Source: Duganella sp. CF517 (GTDB lineage: Bacteria > Pseudomonadota > Gammaproteobacteria > Burkholderiales > Burkholderiaceae_D). Taken from it: a stretch of 64,000 nt of DNA. The DNA lies in assembly GCF_900110275.1 (NCBI RefSeq), contig NZ_FODC01000002.1, positions 620,001 to 684,000 of the forward strand, in the 5' to 3' direction. The notes beneath the pieces were generated by a model. It saw only the letters and a program-made list of their open reading frames with translations, made no database searches and was not told where the DNA came from. Each line of letters starts with the position of its first letter. Position 1 is the stretch's first letter. Both the position numbers and the translations under genes were made by a program. Positions 1 to 10,700 of this stretch are shown here, one piece after another.

Positions 1-464
1 CGACGGCGGTCCAGTTGGCGCGCCATTTGCCTGCCGATTTGAAGTGCACCGTCGTCACGCACAGTCCCAGCATCGCGGTCGAACTGGCAGACCATCCGCT
101 GATCGACGTGATCATGATCGGCGGCCGCCTGTTCAAGCATTCGATCGTCGCCATGGGACCGGCCGCGCTGGACGCCATCGCGCAGATCCGCACCGATATC
201 TACTTCATGGGCGTTTGCAGCCTGCATCCGGAGCAAGGCATCAGCACCGGCGACTACGACGAGGCCGGGGTCAAGCGCGCGATAGCGGCGGCGGCGCACA
301 AGACGGTGGTGCTGGCGTCGCCGGAAAAGCTCGACACCGCGTCACCGTTCCAGATCGCGCCGATGGACAGCGTCGGCGCGATCATCGTCAACGCCGGCGT
401 GCCGGACGCGCTGCTGGCGCCCTACCGCGACATGGGTATCGACGTGGTGCTGGCCGACGGCTAG
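1..464 (+). CDS. DeoR-family transcriptional regulator, C-terminal part (5' end outside window)
   Basis: The frame is open from the left edge (first whole codon at base 3, reading [10 protein letters not shown]) to a TAG at 462-464. About 153 residues remain. They match the ligand-sensing DeoRC domain: a '[17 protein letters not shown]' segment, '[16 protein letters not shown]', '[16 protein letters not shown]' and a late '[11 protein letters not shown]'. In this family the domain binds a phosphorylated sugar or similar metabolite, and an N-terminal helix-turn-helix binds DNA. The helix-turn-helix lies outside the window, so the target operon cannot be named. The gene converges on the chemoreceptor, and the two stop codons overlap. 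Confidence 0.85.
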   Translation, partial: TAVQLARHLPADLKCTVVTHSPSIAVELADHPLIDVIMIGGRLFKHSIVAMGPAALDAIAQIRTDIYFMGVCSLHPEQGISTGDYDEAGVKRAIAAAAHKTVVLASPEKLDTASPFQIAPMDSVGAIIVNAGVPDALLAPYRDMGIDVVLADG

Positions 465-2587
465 AACTCTTCCCACTCGCTGTCCGCCTTCGCCGGCTTG
501 GAGGCCGGCCTGGAGGCGGCCTTCGCAGGCCGCGCGATAGCGGCACGCGGGGCGGCAACCGGCGCGGTCACGCGTGCAGGGACGGTCGCAGGCCTGCGCG
601 CGGGGATGGACAACGACGGCGCCGCGCCGCGATCGAGCTTGAACACGCTCACCGCCTGCGCCAGGTGGGCCGCCTGCTCCTGCAGGCTCTCGGCGGCGGC
701 GGCGGCCTGCTCCACCAGCGCCGCGTTCTGCTGCGTCACCCCGTCCATCTGCACGACCGCCTGGTTGACCTGCGCGATACCCTCGCTCTGCTCGGCCGTG
801 GCGACCGTGATCTCGCTCATGATCTCCGTCACGCGGCGCACGCTGGCCACCACCTCGTCCATCGTGCCGCCGGCCTCGTCGACCAGGCGGCTGCCCGCCG
901 CCACCTTGCCGACCGAGTCGTCGATCAGCGCCTTGATCTCCTTGGCCGCCGCCGCGCTGCGCTGCGCCAGATTGCGCACCTCCGATGCGACCACCGCGAA
1001 ACCGCGTCCCTGCTCGCCCGCGCGCGCCGCCTCGACCGCCGCGTTCAAGGCCAGGATGTTGGTCTGGAACGCGATGCCGTCGATGACGCTGATGATGTCG
1101 ACGATCTGGTTGGACGACGCATTGATCGAGGCCATCGTCGCCACCACCTGCGTCACCACCGCGCCGCTCTTTTCAGCCACCGCCGATGCCGATCCGGCCA
1201 GCTGGTTGGCCAAGCGCGCGTTCTCCGCGTTCTCCTTGACGGTGCTGGTCAACTCCTCGATCGAGGCGGCCGTTTCCTCCAGCGCGCTGGCCTGCTGCTC
1301 GGTGCGCGCCGACAGGTCGGCGTTGCCGTGCGAGATTTCGGAACTGCCTCGGGCGACGTTTTCCGCGCTCGCGCTCACCTGCAGCAGCACGTCGTGGATC
1401 TTGCCGACGAACTGATTGAAGCCGTTGCCGATCACCGCCAGCTCGTCTTTTCCAACGACGTCCAGCTTCACGCTCAAATCGGCGTCGCCGCTCGACAACG
1501 CCGTCATGCGCTCGCCCAGCACGCGCAAGGGGCTGGTCAGGCGGAACACCACGGCGATCAGGATCAGGGCCGTCGCCACCGCGCACACCAGCGAGACGAT
1601 CAGCGTGTACAGCAGCAGCTCGCGCGCGGGCGCGGTCGCCACGCTTTTCGGGAACGTCAGCTTCACCGACCATGGCGCGACTTCGGCGTGGATCGACAGC
1701 GGCTGCAGCAGATGCACCATGCCCTGCTCCTCGTATTCGTAGGATTTGCCCTCGCGGACCCGCGCCAGTCCTTCGGGCGGTACGTCGTCGGCCTTCTTGC
1801 CCAGCTTTTCTGCGACCGGATTGCTGGCATACAGGCCGCCATTGGAAATCAGGCTCAGTTTCGCGCCCTCGATGGTTTTCAGCTCGGCGAGGATTTTGCC
1901 AAGCCGTGTGAGCATGAAGTCGGCGCTGGCAACGCCTTTGAACTGGCCCTCGACGAGGATCGGCGCCACCAGGGACGCCATCAACACCGGTTTGCCCGCG
2001 ACCGGATAATTATAAGGTTCGGTGAAGAACACTTTGCCCGAACGCTTGGGAATGTCGTACCAGTCGTTGGCGCCCGGTGCGCTGTCGAACACGATCGGCT
2101 CGGCCTGCACGCCGCCGGCGCTGGTGCGGGTCCAGTACGGCATATAGCGCCCGGTGGCGTCGTACAACGGCGCCTTGCCCGCGAACTCGGCGTCCTTGCC
2201 GTCCAGGGCGTTCGGCTCCCAGGTGACGGCGGCGCCGATCAGGTCCTCCGAGCCGCCCAAGGTGGCCTTGACCATCTCGTTGACCTGGTCCCGCGCCAAC
2301 GGCAGCTTGGCCGCGCTGGTGGCGCGCATGGCGCCGCCCAGGTTGATGACCGCCGACAGATTGGTGACGATGCGCGCCTGCAGCGCGTCGGACACTTGGC
2401 GCGCCGAGGTGCGTGCCAGCTCCATCGCCGCAGCCTCCGCGCTGGCGCTGCTGCGGATGCCGATCACGGTCGCGGTGACCGCGAGGCTGAGCACCACCAG
2501 CGCGGTGGCGGCGGCGCAGATCTTGCCGTTGAGTGAGAGGCTGAAGCGCGAGCCGCGCACGGCGTTGGAGGAAGCTGCGTTAGTCAT
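461..2587 (-). CDS. Methyl-accepting chemotaxis protein with dCACHE-like sensor
   Basis: This 708-residue chemoreceptor has a short cytoplasmic N-terminus, a first membrane helix at about residues 27-48, and a periplasmic region of about 270 residues resembling a double-CACHE sensor (YMPYWTR and [10 protein letters not shown] segments). A second membrane helix lies at about 325-350, followed by HAMP and the methyl-accepting coiled coil. The conserved signalling tip reads '[20 protein letters not shown]'. The C-terminus is Ala/Pro rich and ends in EWEEF, which fits the xWxxF docking pentapeptide for CheR/CheB at the end of a flexible linker. The ligand is unknown; dCACHE domains commonly bind amino acids, organic acids or purines. 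Its stop codon overlaps that of the DeoR gene. Confidence 0.93.
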   Translation of the reverse strand: MTNAASSNAVRGSRFSLSLNGKICAAATALVVLSLAVTATVIGIRSSASAEAAAMELARTSARQVSDALQARIVTNLSAVINLGGAMRATSAAKLPLARDQVNEMVKATLGGSEDLIGAAVTWEPNALDGKDAEFAGKAPLYDATGRYMPYWTRTSAGGVQAEPIVFDSAPGANDWYDIPKRSGKVFFTEPYNYPVAGKPVLMASLVAPILVEGQFKGVASADFMLTRLGKILAELKTIEGAKLSLISNGGLYASNPVAEKLGKKADDVPPEGLARVREGKSYEYEEQGMVHLLQPLSIHAEVAPWSVKLTFPKSVATAPARELLLYTLIVSLVCAVATALILIAVVFRLTSPLRVLGERMTALSSGDADLSVKLDVVGKDELAVIGNGFNQFVGKIHDVLLQVSASAENVARGSSEISHGNADLSARTEQQASALEETAASIEELTSTVKENAENARLANQLAGSASAVAEKSGAVVTQVVATMASINASSNQIVDIISVIDGIAFQTNILALNAAVEAARAGEQGRGFAVVASEVRNLAQRSAAAAKEIKALIDDSVGKVAAGSRLVDEAGGTMDEVVASVRRVTEIMSEITVATAEQSEGIAQVNQAVVQMDGVTQQNAALVEQAAAAAESLQEQAAHLAQAVSVFKLDRGAAPSLSIPARRPATVPARVTAPVAAPRAAIARPAKAASRPASKPAKADSEWEEF

Positions 2588-2609
2588 GGATGGCCTGTAC
2601 GCAAAAGGG

Positions 2610-3419
2610 TCAGAAGGTCCGGGTCAGCGACAGCACGAAAGTGCCCTCGGCCGGATTGGAGCTCTCGATCACGCCGGCGGAATTGGGTATCCCCAGCGTG
2701 TAGCGGTCGTAGGCGTCGGTGGCGCCGTGGGCGCGCGTGTAGGCGGCGGCAGCGCTCCACCCGGGCGCCAGCGCCTTGCTGACGCCAACCTTGTAGTCGC
2801 GCCAGTTCCAGACACTGTTGTTGGCCACCCGGCCCTGGCCGGCGTGCAGCTGCAGCGCGTAGCCGCCGCCAAGGTCGATATTGGCGCCGACATCCAGATA
2901 GCCGGTGCCGCGCGCGTTCTCGATGCCGAAGAACTCCTTGCTGACCGTGTAGTTGTATTTGGCGTAGGCGAACTTGTAGCTCAGGCCCAGCGCGAGCTCG
3001 GTGTAGTCGTAAGTGGTGGCGGTGGCGCGGTATTCGGCGCCGGGATAGATGTAGACATACAGCCCGCCGGAGTAGCCGATATCGCCGGCGCTGCCGTTGT
3101 AGGCGCCGTAGATGTCCCACTCGAGCGTGCCGTCCTCGATGTAGCGGTTGCTGACGGTCGACAGCCAGGTGCCGGCGGAAAAGCCGGCAGGGCCGGCGTA
3201 ATCGAAGCCGCCCTGCAGCGCGGGCTTGCCCCAGGTCTGGCGAAAGCCGCGCGAGATGTACTGCGACGCCAGCGTGACGTTCGCGCTGAATGGCGAGACG
3301 GCGGCCGGGTCCCGCGCCGGCTCGCCGACCGCGTTCTGCGCGCCGGCCCGCGGGCAGCACACGCCCAGCGCGGCCGCCATCGCCATCAGGCGGACCAGGT
3401 CCGCCGCGTGCTTATCCAT
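2610..3419 (-). CDS. TorF-family putative porin / outer-membrane beta-barrel protein
   Basis: The protein has 269 residues. It has a signal peptide (hydrophobic core [12 protein letters not shown], cleavage near AGA-QNA) and then the start typical of the TorF/Gcw_chp outer-membrane family, '[20 protein letters not shown]'. Alternating aromatic beta-strands follow and the last residue is Phe (LSLTRTF), as expected for BamA-dependent barrels. A strong GGAGGT Shine-Dalgarno lies just before the ATG. The gene is 22 bp upstream of the chemoreceptor on the same strand, so the two may be co-transcribed. The transported solute is not evident. Confidence 0.85.
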   Translation of the reverse strand: MDKHAADLVRLMAMAAALGVCCPRAGAQNAVGEPARDPAAVSPFSANVTLASQYISRGFRQTWGKPALQGGFDYAGPAGFSAGTWLSTVSNRYIEDGTLEWDIYGAYNGSAGDIGYSGGLYVYIYPGAEYRATATTYDYTELALGLSYKFAYAKYNYTVSKEFFGIENARGTGYLDVGANIDLGGGYALQLHAGQGRVANNSVWNWRDYKVGVSKALAPGWSAAAAYTRAHGATDAYDRYTLGIPNSAGVIESSNPAEGTFVLSLTRTF

Positions 3420-3583
3420 ATTACCTCCGACAGCGTTTGCCAGCGAAAAATCGGTTGCACGTGGGCGGGGTCGCGGCCTACGAAATCAAGAGCTTCGTCT
3501 CTAGCATAAGCAGTAGCGATGTCGGAAGTCAACAAAGCGCTCAACGGTACGAGCGATCCGTTGTTATGGCACCATCCCGGTCG
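3420..3583. other. Intergenic region, no gene seen
   Basis: These 164 bases lie between the nuclease stop and the porin start, both leftward. The stretch should hold the porin promoter. I saw no convincing terminator hairpin or small gene. Confidence 0.5.
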
Positions 3584-4660
3584 TCAGGGCCAGATGGCCT
3601 TGAGCACGGCGGCCAAATGGTAGCCGCCCCGGGTCAGCTGCGTCCTGGCGGCGGCCGAGGTCGGCACCGGATAATCGTCCGGCACCGACACCGGCCAGGT
3701 GTAGTAGACCGCGCCGGTGGTCTTGCTGGTCTGCGTGGACATGGCGCCCGGCACCACGCCGTCGTACGCCAGTTTGGATACCGCCAGCGCCTGTTCGGCC
3801 CATTGATAGGGCCAGCCGACCGGATCGCCGCTGTCGACGGCGACCGCAGGATTGGCCGCGATGACCAGCTTCGCGAATTGCTCCGGCGTGCGCGCGTCGA
3901 TGCGGCGGAAGGCGTAGTTCACCACCGAGCCGTCCCAATACGAATGTAGCGGGCGGGTAGTCCTGGGCGCGCGCGGCGGGCCGGGAGGATCGACGTTTTC
4001 GGCCTCTGGCGGCGGAATCAGGCGTCCACTGCTCTCGCCCAGTTTGACGTCGTCGAGCAGCAGGTTGTTGCCGCCCTGGGTGGCGAACGCCGCGCCGGCG
4101 TCGAGCTGCGCCTGCCCCGCCGGCACCACGAATCCGCCGTCCTTGCCGACATACGCTTCGCCCACGTGCAGCGGTTGCGCGATATCGCCGGTCAGATGGG
4201 TCAGAATCAGCAAAGCCTGGCGCGGCGTGAAGTTGCGCGGATTGCTGACCGAATCGCCCTTGCCCTGCAAAGTAACGATGCACTGCTTGAGCGTCTGCAC
4301 GATGTCGTCGTCTGCCGTCCCCACCGCGTGGTCGTGGTACTCGCTCAGCTGGAACGGCACGTTGGTGTAGTGGTACTCACTATGGCGGGGATTGGCCGCC
4401 ACATAGGCCTCCATCTCCGCCGTCTGCGGGCCGCAATAAGTCCCCTTGATGCAGTCCGCCCAGGTGGCGATCTTTTCCAGGCTCTCGCCGGGCAGCAGCA
4501 AGTCCCGCACGCGCTTTTCGGCGTTGCTGCCCATGATCAGTTGATCGGCGATGGCGCCGACCGCGCGGTGGCCGTCGTTGCCCCACGCCTGCGCGTCGGA
4601 GCAGACAAACGCGGAGGCGAAGGCGCCGCACACCGCCGCTACCACCAATAGCTTCTTCAT
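3584..4660 (-). CDS. Exported S1/P1-type zinc nuclease
   Basis: This is a 358-residue protein of the S1/P1 nuclease family, trinuclear zinc enzymes that cut single-stranded DNA and RNA and act as 3'-nucleotidases. The signal peptide ends at AQA-W, so the mature protein starts with Trp26, the N-terminal Trp that is itself a zinc ligand in this family. Other expected ligands are visible: His31 (WGNDGHRAVG), Asp69 (ATWAD), His97 (YHYTNVP), His155/Asp159 (HLTGDI), His165 (QPLHVG) and a late HSYWD. A Pro-rich loop (PPPEAENVDPPGPPRAPRT) precedes HSYWD. The ATG overlaps the stop of the upstream HKD-protein gene by 4 bp (ATGA), indicating translational coupling. The likely site of action is the periplasm or outside the cell. 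Confidence 0.93.
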   Translation of the reverse strand: MKKLLVVAAVCGAFASAFVCSDAQAWGNDGHRAVGAIADQLIMGSNAEKRVRDLLLPGESLEKIATWADCIKGTYCGPQTAEMEAYVAANPRHSEYHYTNVPFQLSEYHDHAVGTADDDIVQTLKQCIVTLQGKGDSVSNPRNFTPRQALLILTHLTGDIAQPLHVGEAYVGKDGGFVVPAGQAQLDAGAAFATQGGNNLLLDDVKLGESSGRLIPPPEAENVDPPGPPRAPRTTRPLHSYWDGSVVNYAFRRIDARTPEQFAKLVIAANPAVAVDSGDPVGWPYQWAEQALAVSKLAYDGVVPGAMSTQTSKTTGAVYYTWPVSVPDDYPVPTSAAARTQLTRGGYHLAAVLKAIWP

Positions 4661-5883
4661 TCCGCTTTGCCTTTGACCGGTTTTGGGTACTGCTTGTTGA
4701 TGTCGAGCGCCTGCGCGTACTGCGAGCTCCAGATCCGCTCCTGCGTGGCCGCCAGTCGCTGCGCCATTTTCTCGTTACGCATCACCACTTCCATATTACG
4801 CGACAAATCCATATAGCCGCCGGACCAGTTGCTGGTACCGACCCACGCGACCTGATTGTCGATCACCATGGTCTTGCTGTGGATGACGCGCGCGAACGGA
4901 ATGAAACCGCCCGACGCCGCCGGTATCGTCACCACGCGGATCTCCACGTTCGGCAGCATCGCCAGGCTTTTCAGATAGGCCTGCGCCGGTTGCTCCAGGT
5001 TCCAGTTGGAGACCATCAGCTTGATCTTGACGCCGCGATTGGCGGCGGCGCGCACCGCGTTGTCGATCACCGCGTAGTACGGGCGCGTGCCCTTCGGCCC
5101 ATAACTGAGCGGCGCGTACTCCAACAGCTGGATCCGCACTTCGCTTTTGGCGTCGGCCAGCAGCGCCGGCAAGCCGGACTCGGAGTCGCCGATGCCGGCC
5201 GGGTTATAGCGGTTCGGACTGGCCAGCAGGAAGGTCTCCTGGCGGTAGTTGGGTGCCGCCGTGATGGCGTTCAGCGCCGGCACCGCCGTGCCCTGCTCCG
5301 TCAGCGCCTGCGCGCGCCAGTCCTGGTTGAACACCGCCAGCACCTGGCCAACCAGCTTGGGATCGGTGATGCGCAGTCCCGTCTCGTGGATATGCTCGAA
5401 GGCGCGCCAGTCGAAGTTCTGGCTGCCGATGAAGGCCGTGGCGCCATCGACCACCATGTACTTGGCATGGATGATGCCGTTGCCGGTCAACTTGCTGAAA
5501 TCGAGCATGCGCAGTTCCAGGTTAGGAATCGCCCGCAACTGGTCCAAGGTCGGTTTCTCCGACAGGCCCAGGCCTTTTTGTTCGAGCAGGAAGCGGATCT
5601 TGACACCGCGCTTGCCGGCCGCCGCCAGGCGCTCGACGACCTTGTCGAACGCGCTGCCCGGCTTATTGACCGCGTAGAACTGGCCGATCACGATCTCGGT
5701 TTTGGCGTTGTCGAACATCTCGCTCCACACCGTCGCGGGATCGCGCAGGTCGTCGCTGCGCAGCGACGTTTCGACCGGCGCGGTTTGCACCAGTTCAAAG
5801 CCGGGGATGGAAAACTCGGCGCGCGCCGGCGCGGCGGAAGCCAGCAGCGTCGACACGGCGACGGAAAGTAAGGTACGACGCAT
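4657..5883 (-). CDS. Exported two-HKD phospholipase D-superfamily protein (PLD3/PLD4-like, probable nuclease)
   Basis: The protein has 408 residues with a signal peptide (cleavage near ARA-EFS). Two catalytic HKD motifs are intact: His139-Lys141-Asp146 (HAKYMVVDG) and His335-Lys337-Asp342 (HSKTMVIDN). Each is followed by the family's Gly-Ser/Thr-x-Asn segment: 'GSQNFDWRAFEHIHE' in the first half and 'GTSNWSGGYM' in the second. These segments recall animal PLD3/PLD4, which are 5' exonucleases on single-stranded DNA, more than cardiolipin synthases. Coupling to an S1/P1 nuclease also favours a nuclease role. That role is inference; a phospholipase activity is not excluded. A GGAG Shine-Dalgarno sits 8 bp before the ATG. 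Confidence 0.85.
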   Translation of the reverse strand: MRRTLLSVAVSTLLASAAPARAEFSIPGFELVQTAPVETSLRSDDLRDPATVWSEMFDNAKTEIVIGQFYAVNKPGSAFDKVVERLAAAGKRGVKIRFLLEQKGLGLSEKPTLDQLRAIPNLELRMLDFSKLTGNGIIHAKYMVVDGATAFIGSQNFDWRAFEHIHETGLRITDPKLVGQVLAVFNQDWRAQALTEQGTAVPALNAITAAPNYRQETFLLASPNRYNPAGIGDSESGLPALLADAKSEVRIQLLEYAPLSYGPKGTRPYYAVIDNAVRAAANRGVKIKLMVSNWNLEQPAQAYLKSLAMLPNVEIRVVTIPAASGGFIPFARVIHSKTMVIDNQVAWVGTSNWSGGYMDLSRNMEVVMRNEKMAQRLAATQERIWSSQYAQALDINKQYPKPVKGKAE

Positions 5884-5916
5884 AGCGGTTACTCCAATAA
5901 ATGTATTTAGTCTTGA

Positions 5917-7626
5917 TTACCGCAGGCGCCGGATGCGCTGCTGCGTCCCGGCCCTGCCGGCCGGCTTGCCCGCCTCCTCGCGCTTGACCAGGTAGGCGGT
6001 CAGCGCATCGACGGCGAGCACGCCCGTTTCGGCGCGGTTGCTGCCATTGGCGAACATCGGAAACGCATCGCCGCCTTCGGCCAGAAAGTTATTCACTATC
6101 ACGCGGTAGGACGACTCCCTCTGCAACGGCACGCCGTTCAGCGTCACGCTGTCGGGCAGCACCTTGCTGCCTTCGCCGCGTTTCGCATCCCACTGATAGG
6201 CGAAGCCGTCGGACACCTGCAGCAGCCCGCGCCACGAATCGCGCCCGCCGATCCACTGCTGTTCCAGCAGCTCGTGGATCTGCCAACCTTTAAGGTTCAT
6301 CGCCACCAGCTTGTTCCCGAACGGTAGCACCGCCTGCGCCTGGCCGACCGCGACACGGTTACCGGCGCCGCTTTCCAGGTCCCTGCGCATGCCGCCGTTG
6401 TTCATGAAGGCGATCTGCGCGCCGAACGGGCGTCCCGCCGCCAGCACCGAGTCGGCAACCAGGTCGCCCAGCGGCGACTCGCCGCCGTCATCGAGATCGC
6501 GCTCCACGCTGGGCACGGCCAGCGCCGCCACCGGACGCGCCAGTTGCGCCGCGCTGCGCTCGCGCGCCTTCTTCAGATACGCCTCGAGCGCTGGGTCGGC
6601 CGGCCAGGCACCCGGCACCATCACCTCCTGCGTGGCGCTGGCGTCGCGCAGCGTGTTGGTGGCGGTATCGATGCGCAGCTTGATGCGCGCCATCACGTGG
6701 CCGGCCGTATCGGACTGCGTCACCAGGCGGCCGTCCACCCGGCACAGATAGCCCTTGTGCGAGTGGCCGCTGACCACCACGCGGATCGCCGGATCGAGGC
6801 GTTTGACGACATCGACGACCGGGCCTTTCAGCTGCCCGCAATCGTGCTGGTCGAACTTCTCGACGGTGGTGCCGCCCTGGTGCAGCAGCACCACGAACAC
6901 GCCCACGCCCTGCTGGCGCAGTTCCGGCAACTGGCGGTTGATCGCGTCCGCCTCGTCGATGAATTCGAGGCCGGCGATGCCGGACGCCATCGAGGTTTCG
7001 GCGGTCTCGCGCAGCACGGTGCCGATGAAGGCCACCTTGACGCCATGCGCGGTCTCGATCTTGTAGGCCGGCAGGATCGGCTTGCGGGTGACCATGTCGA
7101 TCACGTTGGCGGCCAGATAACTGAATTTCGCGCCGGCGTAGTCCGGATCGAACTTGCAGGCCTTGTCGGCGCGCGGCGATTTGCAGCCGCCCTTCTGCTG
7201 GCGCAGCAGCTCGATGCGGCCGGCGTCGAATTCGTGATTGCCGACGGTGCTCGCGCGCAGTCCCAACAAATCCATCGCCGCCAAGGTCGGCTCGTCGGCC
7301 CACATCGACGAGATGGCCGGGCTGGCGCCGATCAAATCGCCGGCGCCGACCAGCAGCAGTTCCGGGTCCTGCTTGCGCCAGGCCCGCAGCGCCGCGCCCA
7401 GCGTATCGATACCGCCGGCCATCACCGTGCGCGCGTCGTCATGGCGCACGCTGTCGTACACGAATCGGCTCGGTTCGAGGTTGCCATGGAAGTCGTTGAG
7501 CGTGGCCAGTTGCACCTCGACGACGCCCGGCGGCAACGGTGGCGGTCCGAAGGCGCAGCCGCCGGACAAGGCCGCCAGCGCGCCCGCCAACACGGCGCCG
7601 GCGACGGAACTCAAAGGTTTAGTCAT
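5917..7626 (-). CDS. Exported 5'-nucleotidase / metallophosphatase (UshA-like)
   Basis: The protein has 569 residues. The N-terminus is hydrophobic and ends in SGGC, a slightly off-consensus lipobox, so it is either a lipoprotein or a periplasmic protein. The calcineurin-like metallophosphatase domain shows 'TLNDFHGNLEP', 'GAGDLIGASP', 'TVGNHEFDAG' and 'VVSGHSHKG'. The C-terminal 5'-nucleotidase domain follows (GESPLGDLVADS, 'FMNNGGMRRDLESG'). Family members dephosphorylate 5'-nucleotides, and some UDP-sugars, outside the cytoplasm. It lies 33 bp upstream of the HKD-protein gene on the same strand, forming a plausible three-gene operon (nucleotidase, HKD protein, S1/P1 nuclease) that turns nucleic acid into nucleosides. 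Confidence 0.9.
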   Translation of the reverse strand: MTKPLSSVAGAVLAGALAALSGGCAFGPPPLPPGVVEVQLATLNDFHGNLEPSRFVYDSVRHDDARTVMAGGIDTLGAALRAWRKQDPELLLVGAGDLIGASPAISSMWADEPTLAAMDLLGLRASTVGNHEFDAGRIELLRQQKGGCKSPRADKACKFDPDYAGAKFSYLAANVIDMVTRKPILPAYKIETAHGVKVAFIGTVLRETAETSMASGIAGLEFIDEADAINRQLPELRQQGVGVFVVLLHQGGTTVEKFDQHDCGQLKGPVVDVVKRLDPAIRVVVSGHSHKGYLCRVDGRLVTQSDTAGHVMARIKLRIDTATNTLRDASATQEVMVPGAWPADPALEAYLKKARERSAAQLARPVAALAVPSVERDLDDGGESPLGDLVADSVLAAGRPFGAQIAFMNNGGMRRDLESGAGNRVAVGQAQAVLPFGNKLVAMNLKGWQIHELLEQQWIGGRDSWRGLLQVSDGFAYQWDAKRGEGSKVLPDSVTLNGVPLQRESSYRVIVNNFLAEGGDAFPMFANGSNRAETGVLAVDALTAYLVKREEAGKPAGRAGTQQRIRRLR

Positions 7627-7728
7627 TACTGATCAATCGGAAATAATCAAATATTGTACAGCCCGGGCCGGCCGAAAAACGGCGCCGGGCCCGGCAAAAA
7701 TATTACGTTACAAACCGTCCCGCAATAA

Positions 7729-7760
7729 AAAAACGGCTGATGTCGCCACCAGCCGTTTTT
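7729..7760 (-). terminator. Rho-independent terminator after the TonB-dependent receptor
   Basis: On the minus strand the sequence forms an 11-bp stem (AAAAACGGCTG paired with CAGCCGTTTTT) around a 10-base loop and runs into further T residues. It sits 22 bases beyond the receptor stop codon, between the receptor and the nucleotidase operon, so the two units are probably transcribed separately. Confidence 0.85.
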
Positions 7761-7782
7761 GGATCAACAAGGAGTTACGAAC

Positions 7783-10700
7783 TTAGAATTCGTACTTCAC
7801 AGTCGCCTGGATGGCCCACTGCGATTCGCCCTTGTTCTGGCGAACGTCCAGCGATTCGACGTTGTCGCGCACCTTGTAGATGTAACGGCCGGCGGCGTCC
7901 AAACCAGCGAAGTCGACGAAGCTGCGGGCTTGGGCGCCAGCGGCCTGGAAGCCGACTTCGTTGATACGGCCCCACTTCTTGTTCAGCAGGTTGCCGAAGT
8001 TGAACAGGTCCAGCGTGAACGACGCCTTGTTGCCTTTGAACAGACCCGGGATCTCTTGCGCGATACGCAGATCGAAGGTGTTGGTCCAAGGCGAGAAGTC
8101 GCTGTTACGGTCGACGACGCGGCCTTTCGCATTACGCAGAACGCCATTGGCGTTGACGATCGACCAGAACTTGTTTTCGTTGGTCTTGTTGGTCGCGGTG
8201 TCGCCCAGGAACACCACCTGGCCCGAACCCGGCGCCGACGGAATGTACATCAGGTCGTTGCCGCCCAGGCCATCGCCGTTCAAGTCGTTGTTGATGGTCC
8301 AGCTGTATGGCTTGCCGGTGCGGCCTTCGTAGAACATGCCGAAGGTGGTCTTGTACGAACCGAAGAAACGCTTCTGGAAGTTGACCAGCGCGTTGATACG
8401 GTCTTTCACCAGATAGCTCGAGTTGGCGTTGACTTCCTCGTTCGGGTTGAACACCGAACGGCCGCTGTAGTTCGAGCTCGACGTCGACGACGTCAGGCCG
8501 GACACTTCCTTGGCATCGGTGTAGGTGTACGACAGCGACCAGCCGAAGCCGTTGGTCATCGGACGGCTCAGCGACGCGGTGGCCAGGTTGCTGCCGCCCT
8601 TGTCGGTCGCGGTGGCGACCAGCACGTTGTTGAAGCCGATGTTGCTGCCCGACTTGGTGCGCGCGGCGGCGCGGGCGGAGGTTGCCCCGCAGGTGGCGCC
8701 GGTGGTGGTCAGCGTACCGGTCGACGACCAGCAACGGGTATCGTAGGCGGCGTCGCTGTAGTACAGCTCACGGCCATCGGTACCGATGCGGGTGGCCGCG
8801 CCCAGGTTCAGGTTGCGGTAGTAGATGCCGTCCTTGACCTTGGTGTTCATGTACTCCAGGCCCAGCACCAGGCCGTACCATGGCAGTTCGGTGTCGAAGG
8901 CGATGTTCGATTTCCACACCGACGGCTGCTTCAGGCCCGGCGCCAGGGCGTCGACGTTCAACTGGGCGGTGCTGGTGCCGCCGCTCAGCGTGGTCGGCTG
9001 CTTGGTGATGTCCGGCGTGAAGGTGCCGCCGACGTTCGGGCAGGCCCGGGTCGAGGCGCTGCAGCTGATGCTGGAGGTGGCCACGCCAGGGTTGGAGAAC
9101 GGATTCGACAGCCACACGGTGGCGGCCGCGCCCTGGAACAAGCCGGCGCCGCCGCGGATTTGCATCTTGCGCACGGTGTCGAAGCTGTAGTTGAAGCCGG
9201 CGCGCGGCTGCCAGACATTCTGGCCGTCGAAGGTGACGGTGTTGTCCAGGCCGAAGCCGCCGGTCTGACGGTTGTCGGTGGCGCCGCTGGCGGCGACAGC
9301 GGCTTGCGCGACGCGGGTATTGAGCAGCGGACGGTCGTTCATGCGGGTGGCGTCCAGGCGCACGCCGTAGCTGACGGTCAGTTGCGGCGTGACGCTCCAG
9401 GTGTCTTGCAGGAACAGGCCGTAGTTCTTCATGCTGAAGCTCGACACGGCGCTGTCGAGCGAGAATCCATTGTTCGGCGTTTGCAACGTGTACGACGATG
9501 GACGGCCGATGCGGAAGTTCTCCAGCACGGCGGCCTGCATGTTGGCGTTGTTGCCGCAGTCGGTCAGCGTGCCGCCGCCCAGGAACGCGTAGTTCCAGTT
9601 CTGCACGCACGAGAACGTGTAGTTGCCCCAGATGTTCTGCAGGAAGGCGTTGTAGACATCGTTCTTGCTGTAGTCCGAGCCGAACTTGACTTCGTGATCG
9701 CCCAGCGACCAGTTGGCGCCCGCGTAGGCGTCCTTGGTCTTGGTGCCGAGGATGTTGCGGTGGCGGCTGTTATCGGTACCGAACGACAGCGTGCGGGCGG
9801 CGGTCGACACCGTCGACGGCGTGCCGGCCGGATTGGCGCCGGTGAACGACAGGTTCATCAGCGGCAGCGCGGAGTTCAGCGACGGCGTGCTGTCGTAGTC
9901 GCGCGACGACACTTTCACCTCGGTCGAGAAGGTCGGGCTCCAGTCGGCGGTCCACTGGCCGACCAGCGTCTCGATGACTTTCTCTTGCGAGAACCATTCC
10001 GAGTTGAGCGACAGGCCGGTGGCCGACATGCCGGTGAATTGCGGCTCCGCCTGCTTGGTCTTCGAGTAGCGGAACATGGCGCGGTGGTTGTCGTTGATGT
10101 TCCAGTCGACCTTGACCAGGCTATCGTCGACGGTCAGCTGGGAACCGGCCGACATCGACGAATCGCCGATGTTGATGCCATACGTGTTCTTGGCGATATC
10201 GGTGGCGCTGGCGATGGCCGCCGGCGTGATGCCGACGTTGGTCAGCGAACTGCCCAGCGGGCCGAACGATGGCGCGTTGCGGGTCGATTCCAGTTTCTCG
10301 TAGGCGGCGAACAGGAACAGCTTGTCCTGGATCAGCGGCAGACCGACGGTCGCGCCCTTGGTCGTTTCCTTGAACGGCGCCGGCTTGGAGTAGGTGTCGG
10401 TGGAGGCGTTGTAGCGATCGCCGGCCATGCTGTCGTTACGGAACACGTAGTAGACGCTGCCCTTGACGGTGTTGGTGCCGGACTTGGTGACCGCGTTGAT
10501 ATTGCCGCCGGTGTAGCCCTTTTGCGTGACGTCGTAGTTGGCGACGTTGACCTGCACCGACTGGATCGCTTCGATCGAGATCGGCTGCTTGGCGGTCGGG
10601 CTGCCGTTCGACTCCAGGCCGAACGTATCGTTGACGGCCACGCCGTCGATGGTCAGCGAGTTGTAGCGCGAGTTCTGGCCGGCGACGGACATCTCGCCGC

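Noticed and set aside
44-2536. Long plus-strand open frame opposite the chemoreceptor
   Set aside because: It is an Arg/His-rich antisense shadow in high-GC DNA; the minus-strand frame has clear chemoreceptor domains.
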